Assembly (NCBI GenBank): GCA_045538175.1
Contig: JAZSQZ010000101.1
Coordinates: forward strand, 1-64,000
Direction of reading: 5' to 3'
DNA: 64,000 nt
DNA from: JAZSQZ01 sp045538175
GTDB lineage: Bacteria > Bacillota > Clostridia > Christensenellales > UBA1242
The position numbers and the translations under genes are program-made. Under the pieces are notes generated by a model that was not told the origin of the DNA, made no database searches, and saw only the letters and a program-made list of their open reading frames with translations. This document shows, piece after piece, positions 58,466-64,000 of this stretch (the stretch's first letter is position 1; the number at the start of each line of letters is the position of its first letter).

Positions 58466-58480
58466 AAGACCCCCTTTTTC
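58452..58480 (+). terminator. Terminator of the histidine-phosphatase/kinase operon
   Basis: AAAAGGGG and CCCCCTTTT arms (about 58453-58478), then T-run; the stop codon is in the loop. Confidence 0.8.
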
Positions 58481-58542
58481 ATTTTAATATTGAAAATTTG
58501 ATAAATTTATGGTAAAATATTAGTATAAAAGTAGGTGCATAA

Positions 58543-59820
58543 ATGAAAAAAGGTAGTTATGGTCGTCCTGTTTTTGACGATGGCCCATATGTGGGTATCC
58601 CGATTGAAGAAGCACAAGGCGAAAATTGGCTTGCCGAGTTTTTCTTAAAGAGAGCAAGAAAAAAAGATAGCCGTGCAAGGACAGGCGATAAGATCTTAGA
58701 AAGATATAGGGCCCGTCTTGAAGACCCAGAGGACACAAGCGTGTATGACGAAGTTATGTCACAAATTCAAAACAAGCAGTCATATAGACCTGAAATTGTT
58801 GTATCCCCAAGGGATATGGGCAGACTAAATGCCGAACTTGACAGATTTTTAAAAAATACATATGTTAGAAACCCAGCCTATGCAAAAGATGTTGATGCAC
58901 CATATCTTCTTACATGGCTTGTTAAAAATATGACAAATTCTGACTGCGAAAACCCTATTGACCACGTTGATAGATATGCAGATTTTGTTGCAGACAAAAC
59001 ATTTGAAAATTTTAGAACACCTGCCCGTCTTGGTAAAATTGGCGACGCTGTTTTCTATACCGTAAACACAGAAGAATACGAAGCAGGCCTTGAAACTTCT
59101 GACCTATTTTTGTTCTTTGCAGAAAACGGACACGAAACATCTTTGCTTCCTTTTATTAGATATGGCATCGAAAAAACAGCAAGTGGACCTACAGCATATG
59201 TTTATGCAATCCAAAAGAGAGAAGTTGTTCAAGACGATTTTAATGAAGAATTAAAAAGAGTTTACGCAAAGGCAAACTCAGGCGTTAAGGAACATAGAAA
59301 TATTCAACCTAGCATGCTGTGTGTGCTTGCAACTTTTTCTGGTATGCTTAGCGCAAAGGGTGTTGAAGACCTAAAAGTTCCGGACTTTATTGTTAGAAGA
59401 TGGGGCGAGTTTTGGGATTCACACACAGACGAAAGTGATATTTCAATTCAAACAAACGCAACAAACAAATTTTTATTTACCTTTCAACGCCTTGACAATC
59501 AATTTGAAGGCATTGATGTTGTTGCATATCCAAACGATATTGACAGTTTTATGCACTTGAAGATTTCCCCTGAAGCATATTCAAATAATGATATGTTGCA
59601 AACATTTTTCGAGTTTGGCAAACAAGCAGTGCTCGAAAGAGAAGAAGCACATGGGCAAACTGAAATTATGGACCTTGTTTCAGAATGGCAAGATATTGGT
59701 CTTGTCGAAGAAACTTCTTCATCTGTAGAAGGGGCAACAATCACACAAGTTGATGGTATTAAATCTTTAGTTATACACGACAAAACAAGTGATAGTTTTT
59801 TTGAAACTCCAACAGAATAA
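58543..59820 (+). CDS. Orphan soluble protein (425 residues)
   Basis: No family recognised. A basic, probably disordered head (1-60) precedes a folded alpha/beta body (about 95-390) and an acidic tail with repeated Ser/Thr/Glu. No signal peptide or membrane segment. AGGTG lies about eight bases before ATG 58543. It is followed by a terminator and the tRNA pair. Composition matches other resident orphans in the window. Confidence 0.6.
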   Translation: MKKGSYGRPVFDDGPYVGIPIEEAQGENWLAEFFLKRARKKDSRARTGDKILERYRARLEDPEDTSVYDEVMSQIQNKQSYRPEIVVSPRDMGRLNAELDRFLKNTYVRNPAYAKDVDAPYLLTWLVKNMTNSDCENPIDHVDRYADFVADKTFENFRTPARLGKIGDAVFYTVNTEEYEAGLETSDLFLFFAENGHETSLLPFIRYGIEKTASGPTAYVYAIQKREVVQDDFNEELKRVYAKANSGVKEHRNIQPSMLCVLATFSGMLSAKGVEDLKVPDFIVRRWGEFWDSHTDESDISIQTNATNKFLFTFQRLDNQFEGIDVVAYPNDIDSFMHLKISPEAYSNNDMLQTFFEFGKQAVLEREEAHGQTEIMDLVSEWQDIGLVEETSSSVEGATITQVDGIKSLVIHDKTSDSFFETPTE

Positions 59821-59822
59821 AC

Positions 59823-59853
59823 AAAACCCTACCACACAGGTAGGGTTCGTTTT
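59823..59853 (+). terminator. Terminator of the 425-residue orphan gene
   Basis: AACCCTACC and GGTAGGGTT arms around ACACA, then T-rich. Confidence 0.88.
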
Positions 59854-59861
59854 TTATTAGG

Positions 59862-59888
59862 AAAATAAAAAAACACCGAAGCCGGTGT
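59862..59888 (-). terminator. Terminator of the tRNA-Lys-Leu transcript
   Basis: On the minus strand, ACACCGG-CTT-CGGTGT followed by T7. Confidence 0.85.
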
Positions 59889-59906
59889 AAAGTTCTTTAA
59901 ATCGGT

Positions 59907-59989
59907 TGGTGCGGTCGAGAGGAATCGAACCCCCACGGTCTCCCAATAGATCCTAAGTCTATCGCGTCTGCCAGTTCCGCCACGACCGC
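59907..59989 (-). tRNA. tRNA-Leu (UAG)
   Basis: An 83-base class II tRNA with acceptor GCGGTCG/CGACCGC, TTCGATT T-loop and encoded CCA. The anticodon loop CTTAGGA gives TAG. It lies 16 bases after tRNA-Lys on the same transcript. Confidence 0.93.
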
Positions 59990-60005
59990 ATATTAAAGTT
60001 AAATT

Positions 60006-60081
60006 TGGTGATCCACCCGAGGTTCGAACTCGGGACCCCTTGATTAAAAGTCAAGTGCTCTACCAACTGAGCTAGTGAATC
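60006..60081 (-). tRNA. tRNA-Lys (UUU)
   Basis: A 76-base tRNA with acceptor GATTCAC/GTGGATC, TTCGAAC T-loop and encoded CCA. The anticodon loop CTTTTAA gives TTT. Confidence 0.95.
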
Positions 60082-60100
60082 ATAATTTCGAACACGTGAT

Positions 60101-60129
60101 ATTGTACACCATATAAATACAAAAATCAA
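60101..60129 (-). promoter_or_regulatory. Promoter of the tRNA-Lys-Leu operon
   Basis: Minus strand TTGATT (60124-60129), 17 bases, TACAAT (60101-60106), about 20 bases upstream of tRNA-Lys. The -35 TTGATT is the same as that of tRNA-Ser. Confidence 0.8.
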
Positions 60130-60269
60130 GTGTTTTTTTAAAAAAATAAAAAATATTTTTACTTTTTAAAAATATCTTTGTGCTTTATGCCTAAATCTTA
60201 TATTTCACTTAAATTGACACTATTGCTTTACAAGTGGTATAATAAAATTAGAAATAGGGGGAAATGGCT

Positions 60270-60929
60270 ATGGCAGAAAATGAAAAAGTTGCAGCGATTG
60301 TTATCAATAGTCAAGCAAACGCATTGTACAAAAGATTTATTAGTGTTTTAACAGAAAGGGGAGAGACACATGTTGCAGCTGTCACCGATGGACTAGAAAA
60401 AGGTATTATCAAAATGAGTGACAGACAAAGAGAAGTTTTTGATTTATATAAAGATCAACCACTTTTGTATGGTATTGAAAAATATCTTGAAACAAGATTT
60501 ACTCCTGAAAAAGTTGGCACAAATGATTATCAAGAAATTTCAGAGTATGCAGGTCAACACGGTTGGTCTACAAGTTTTACAACACGCTATACTTTCGGGC
60601 ATAATTCAAACGTAGGTTACGAAATTCAAGGTTATAATTCACCATCAAATAGACACTTGTTGGGAGATGAAAACTGTGACAAACTTATTGCACACTTAGA
60701 AGGACAAAGAGAAGCCCTTGCAATCTCAGCAATTGCTGAAGGATATGCAGAAGGGGCAATCACACCTGAGGTTATGAATATGGACGACAAACAATTGTGG
60801 GAATATGCAGTTGGTGGTGGTTTTGCTCCGGTAGAAGTTTCTTGGGCAGAAAAACAAAAACTTGTTATAAACGAAGCAACACAAATGTCAGAGGCGATGT
60901 ATTCTGCAATTTATCCAGAAGAACAATAA
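60270..60929 (+). CDS. Orphan helical protein (219 residues)
   Basis: A helical, soluble protein with a repeated LAISAIAEGYAEGAI-like small-residue stretch and a glutamate-rich end. No family recognised. AGGGGG lies eight bases before ATG 60270, better than the ATG at 60264 (two bases). TGG-TATAAT (about 60235-60243) lies upstream. A terminator shared with pheA follows. Confidence 0.6.
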   Translation: MAENEKVAAIVINSQANALYKRFISVLTERGETHVAAVTDGLEKGIIKMSDRQREVFDLYKDQPLLYGIEKYLETRFTPEKVGTNDYQEISEYAGQHGWSTSFTTRYTFGHNSNVGYEIQGYNSPSNRHLLGDENCDKLIAHLEGQREALAISAIAEGYAEGAITPEVMNMDDKQLWEYAVGGGFAPVEVSWAEKQKLVINEATQMSEAMYSAIYPEEQ

Positions 60930-60932
60930 AAA

Positions 60933-60962
60933 CAAAAACCGTTGTTATCAACGGTTTTTTTG
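60933..60962. terminator. Bidirectional terminator between the orphan and pheA
   Basis: AAAACCGTTG and CAACGGTTTT arms around TTAT, with A- and T-runs. Confidence 0.88.
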
Positions 60963-60965
60963 TTT

Positions 60966-62063
60966 CTATTTTTTTATGTCATAGTGGAAGGAACCTGCAA
61001 CTTTAAGTTTGTCGCAATAAGTTTCAAGTTCTTTTAAAAGTTGTGTGCCTTTTTCGGTATAAACATTTCCTTCAAGTTCTGCGTAGAAATAGTAATTCCA
61101 TAAAAGTTCCTTCATGGGTCTACTTCTTAAGCATCGCATATTAAAGCCGTGTTCACCGATAATCTTTAGTGTTTCAGCAAGGGCACCTGCTTCGTTTTTA
61201 ACGGTAAACATAAGGATAAAATGTTCGCCCATTTCGCTTCTTGAAGCAGTTCTGTTTTGACATCTGGAAAACGCACCAAAACGAGTTGTGTTATTGTGGC
61301 TAGAATTTATGTTTCTGTCCAAAATTTCAAGGTCGTAAAGGTCTGCTGTGTCACTTGATGCGATGGCTGCAAGTGTTTTGTCTTCGCTAGATGCAACAAA
61401 TTTTGCAGCAAGAGCTGTGTTTTGTGCTTCCATTGTTTTAAAATTGTTTTCGCTTAAATAATTTCCACATTGTGCAAGTGCTTGTGGGTGACTGATGACA
61501 GTTTTTATGTCATCTTTTTTTGTGCCTTTTTTTACAAGAAGATTGTGTACAACTTCAAGTTCAAAAACTTGGTTTACAAAAAGTGGACCAGAAAACAATA
61601 AGTCTGTAACAATTCCTACTTCGCCGGCATAACTGTTTTCAAGTGGCAACACGCAAACATCACACTCGCCATTTTCAACTGCAGCATATGCCTTTTTAAA
61701 ATCCCCAAAAGAAAAGTATGTTGCGTTTTCAAACATTTTTGTTGATGCGATATGTGCAAAGGCACCTTCAACACCACTGTATGCAACCTTAATTCCTTTT
61801 AAAACTCTTGATTGATATTGCTTTGATAAGTCCATATTGTTTTTAAGGAAGTTTATGTAATATTCACGAATTGTTTCGTCTTCGATTAGATTTGAGTTTC
61901 TTTCAATAACTTCCTTTTCTCTGTTTTCATCAAGAACAGGTAAGGCATGTTTTAGTTTGTATTCTGCAATGCTTTTTGAAACCTTCATTCTCTCTTCAAA
62001 AAGTTCTGCCATTTCTCTGTCGATTTTGTTTATATCAACACGATAATCGTCAAGTTCGCTCAT
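60966..62063 (-). CDS. pheA: Bifunctional chorismate mutase/prephenate dehydratase
   Basis: The protein has 365 residues. Residues 1-90 are an AroQ-type chorismate mutase helix set (YRVDINKIDREMAELFEERM). About 90-275 form the prephenate dehydratase domain, with VAYSGVEGAFAH, VLPLENSYAGEVG and the catalytic TRF in NNTTRFGAF. The ACT domain follows, with GALAETLKIIGEHGFNM and RSRP, for phenylalanine feedback. It makes phenylpyruvate from chorismate. AAGGAAAAT precedes the ATG. The aminotransferase gene upstream ends one base before it, so both are co-transcribed for phenylalanine synthesis. Confidence 0.93.
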   Translation of the reverse strand: MSELDDYRVDINKIDREMAELFEERMKVSKSIAEYKLKHALPVLDENREKEVIERNSNLIEDETIREYYINFLKNNMDLSKQYQSRVLKGIKVAYSGVEGAFAHIASTKMFENATYFSFGDFKKAYAAVENGECDVCVLPLENSYAGEVGIVTDLLFSGPLFVNQVFELEVVHNLLVKKGTKKDDIKTVISHPQALAQCGNYLSENNFKTMEAQNTALAAKFVASSEDKTLAAIASSDTADLYDLEILDRNINSSHNNTTRFGAFSRCQNRTASRSEMGEHFILMFTVKNEAGALAETLKIIGEHGFNMRCLRSRPMKELLWNYYFYAELEGNVYTEKGTQLLKELETYCDKLKVAGSFHYDIKK

Positions 62064-62064
62064 T

Positions 62065-63261
62065 TTATTTTCCTTCTTTTTTGTAATGATTTATAAGTTT
62101 TTGAAACGCAGGAAGTGATTTTTCAATTTGTTGTTTTGCAACGCAATAAGAAATCCTAACATAACCTTTGTATCCAAACGAATCACTAGGCACAAGCATC
62201 AATTCGTATTTTTTTGCTGTGTTAGAAAATTCGTTTGCATCTTTTTCTAGTGCTTTTACAAAAAGGTAAAAAGCGCCATCAGGTTTTACAACTTCATAGC
62301 CCATATTTGTTAGGGCAGAAGATAAGATATCTCTGTTTTCTTTATAAACTGATAGGTCACTTGTTTTGCCTAAGCAGTAAGGAATAAGATATTGAAAAAG
62401 TGCAGGTGCACAAACATATCCAAGTGCTCTTGCTCCGCCACACACTGCTGCATAAACATCTTTTGCATCTTTGCATTCAGGGTTTACTAAAATATATCCA
62501 ATTCTCTCGCCTGGAAGAGAAATTGATTTACTAAAAGAATAACAAACAATAGAATTTTTATAGTAGTTTGTAATAAAAGGATATTCAATATCACTGTATA
62601 TAAGTTCTCTATAAGGTTCGTCAGAAATAAGATAAAGTTCGTTACAAAATTCTTCTTGTTTTTGTTTTAAAATGTCACAAATTTTAGTTATGTCACTTTT
62701 GTCCAAAACAACGCCTGTTGGGTTGTTTGGAGAGTTTAATAGAACTGCCTTTGTCTTGTTTGTGATTTTTGATTTTAATTCGTCTAAGTTCGGCTTAAAT
62801 GTTTTTTCATCAGGGTTTACTAGGACAACCTTTCCACAAGCCTTCTCGATAAAAACTCTGTATTCTGGAAAGAAAGGTGCAAAAACGATAACTTCGTCGC
62901 CCTCGACAAGTAGAGCGTTTAGGGTGCTTGTTAAAGATGCTGCTGCACCTGCTGTAAGGTAAATCAAATTTGCGTCAGTTTTTGCATTATAAGTTTTGTT
63001 TAGGTACTCTGCAATTTTATCCCTAACGGTTTTATCTCCAACGGCAGAAGTGTATCCGTGCAATTTTACAGGGTCGGTGTTTTTAATGATATCAACCAAA
63101 GCGTCACTTACAACTTGTGGTGGCGGCACACTAGGGTTTCCAATACTAAAATCAAAAACATTGTCATCGCCAATTTCTTGCTTTCTTTTTTTGCTATATT
63201 CAAATAAATCTCTAATAACTGATGGTTTATTGCCAAGTTCTTTTGCACTTTCGTTTACCAT
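62065..63261 (-). CDS. Class I/II PLP-dependent aminotransferase (aspartate/aromatic type)
   Basis: The protein has 398 residues. It has FDFSIGNPSVPPP, the LTAGAAASLTSTLNALL segment, SPNNPTG, SDEPYREL and the PLP-lysine motif CYSFSKSISLPGERIGY. The C-terminus has GYVRISYCVAK, with the substrate-binding Arg. It probably transfers an amino group to phenylpyruvate or oxaloacetate. AAGGAG lies before ATG 63261; the in-frame start at 63306 lacks a site. It is the first gene of the pheA operon. Confidence 0.9.
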   Translation of the reverse strand: MVNESAKELGNKPSVIRDLFEYSKKRKQEIGDDNVFDFSIGNPSVPPPQVVSDALVDIIKNTDPVKLHGYTSAVGDKTVRDKIAEYLNKTYNAKTDANLIYLTAGAAASLTSTLNALLVEGDEVIVFAPFFPEYRVFIEKACGKVVLVNPDEKTFKPNLDELKSKITNKTKAVLLNSPNNPTGVVLDKSDITKICDILKQKQEEFCNELYLISDEPYRELIYSDIEYPFITNYYKNSIVCYSFSKSISLPGERIGYILVNPECKDAKDVYAAVCGGARALGYVCAPALFQYLIPYCLGKTSDLSVYKENRDILSSALTNMGYEVVKPDGAFYLFVKALEKDANEFSNTAKKYELMLVPSDSFGYKGYVRISYCVAKQQIEKSLPAFQKLINHYKKEGK

Positions 63262-63431
63262 AAGTTTCTCCTTTTTAAAAAACATCATAATTATACTAAA
63301 CCGCATAAGATTTGTCTATTTTTAAAAATAAAAAAATTAGTGTTGGGCTAATAAATATCTTTTATTTATTTGGTTTTTTTGCCATATATAATTTATACTA
63401 ATATAAATAATATATATTTAGGGGAACAGAA

Positions 63432-64000
63432 ATGGGAACAGACAACAAAGACAATAATGGTTCATTAAACAAAAAAACAGACGCTTTGCAAAACAAAGTT
63501 GACCCTTTAAAGAAGGAAACAGGCAAGGTCATAAAGTTTGGTGAAGGTCAACAAACGAGCTCTGCCCCTATACATGGGCCACGTGGTGTTTTGGGTGACG
63601 ATGACGGCGACAAAAAGGGTATGTCTACTGCTGCAAAGGTTACAATTGCTGCAGCTGTTACTGCTGTAGTTACAGCAGGTGCTGTTGCCGGCGTTATGAC
63701 TTTTAGGGACGACGATAACAAAATTGTCTATACTGTTGATGGTCAAGAAATCGAAATCGAACTTGACGGTGGTTCAACTGCAATAAGTTTGCAAAAACCA
63801 CAAGTCCCAGGCTACAATTTTGGTGGTTGGTACCTTGATGAAGCGTTGACACAAGAGTTGGCTGACGACTACGTCTTTACAAAAGATACAGTTATCTATC
63901 CAAAGTTTGTTCCAAAAACTTGTAAAGTTGAGTATTTTGCAAATGACGGCACAGGACAAGCAATGTTCCAAGAAGTTGTGTATAAAACCGATTACAAGTT
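63432..64000 (+). CDS. Start of a membrane-anchored surface protein with InlB/Listeria-Bacteroides-type repeats (partial)
   Basis: The frame is open from ATG 63432 to the window edge, at least 189 codons. A polar head (1-60) precedes one transmembrane helix (about 66-88, with repeated Ala and Val), then an exterior part. From about residue 95 it has two units of the type YTVDGQEIEIELDGG...GYNFGGWYLDEAL...YPKF, the first clear InlB-type beta repeat. GGGGAACAG precedes the ATG. It would be a type II-oriented surface protein, and the rest lies outside the window. Confidence 0.8.
   Translation, partial: MGTDNKDNNGSLNKKTDALQNKVDPLKKETGKVIKFGEGQQTSSAPIHGPRGVLGDDDGDKKGMSTAAKVTIAAAVTAVVTAGAVAGVMTFRDDDNKIVYTVDGQEIEIELDGGSTAISLQKPQVPGYNFGGWYLDEALTQELADDYVFTKDTVIYPKFVPKTCKVEYFANDGTGQAMFQEVVYKTDYK

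Noticed and set aside
1..64000. CRISPR array, transposase, integrase or prophage cluster
   Set aside because: No regularly spaced direct repeats and no transposase or integrase motifs were seen in any frame. The tail-fibre-like pair stands alone.
1..64000. TGA read as tryptophan (Mollicutes-like code)
   Set aside because: Several genes end cleanly at TGA (for example 33953-33955 and 57972-57974), and Trp is coded by TGG.

Overview
The window comes from an AT-rich, low-GC Gram-positive-type genome that uses the standard bacterial code: TGA is a stop throughout, for example at the end of the acyltransferase near 33955. The best fit is an uncultured member of the Bacillota (Clostridia-like, probably gut-associated). 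Supporting traits are a two-gene SufC-SufB cluster, a flavoprotein-rubredoxin fusion, a CsbB/GtcA/YfhO-type glycosylation set, lipoproteins, an InlB/Listeria-Bacteroides-type repeat protein at the right edge, and Shine-Dalgarno or leaderless starts. The taxonomy is inference only.

Layout. Positions 1-13.3 kb form a defence island that abuts a tRNA-Ser(UGA) gene. It holds a HEPN-like protein, a truncated type I methylase (hsdM) remnant, a Gabija-like GajA/GajB operon, a two-helix membrane protein, a second stand-alone OLD-type ATPase-nuclease, and a restriction-modification locus. That locus has two overlapping 5-methylcytosine methyltransferase genes convergent with two overlapping restriction-endonuclease-like genes. 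No integrase, transposase or CRISPR array is visible.

From 13.8 to 31.9 kb the genes are ordinary but lineage-flavoured: a CPBP protease, SufC-SufB, a DUF84 NTPase, a slipin, a secreted repeat protein, MazG, tRNA-Ser(CGA), HIT and SMI1-like proteins, an Hrb-like flavin reductase-rubredoxin, a TIM-barrel epimerase, a zeta-type toxin with a small partner, MetA, NUDIX, CYTH, MntP and an XRE regulator. From 32 to 43.6 kb there is a GT8/acyltransferase/membrane operon, a PHP phosphoesterase, a MarR-ABC exporter pair, a second MazG, an RluA synthase and an HD protein. From 43.6 to 49.3 kb there are a kinase-like orphan, a phage-tail-fibre-like gene with its presumed chaperone, a TPR glycosyltransferase, a CDF transporter and a lipoprotein. 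From 49.4 to 57 kb are tex, two tandem small-RNA genes with consensus promoters, a HAD phosphatase and the CsbB/GtcA/YfhO set. From 57 to 64 kb are a histidine-phosphatase/P-loop cluster, orphan genes, tRNA-Lys and tRNA-Leu, pheA plus an aminotransferase, and the start of a surface protein.

The main unexplained signals are four. (1) Two back-to-back noncoding RNA genes lie between tex and the HAD gene, each with a TTGACA-17 bp-TATAAT/TATACT promoter; further structured minus-strand RNA candidates lie near 6.5, 9.0 and 22.4 kb. (2) At least seven genes have a -10 box exactly six bases before the start codon, which predicts leaderless mRNAs. (3) The two-methylase/two-nuclease restriction locus has convergent arms that share one terminator. 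(4) A tail-fibre/chaperone pair stands outside any prophage, and its Shine-Dalgarno lies in the 3' arm of a terminator-like hairpin. All family assignments were made by eye from motifs; no database search was run.
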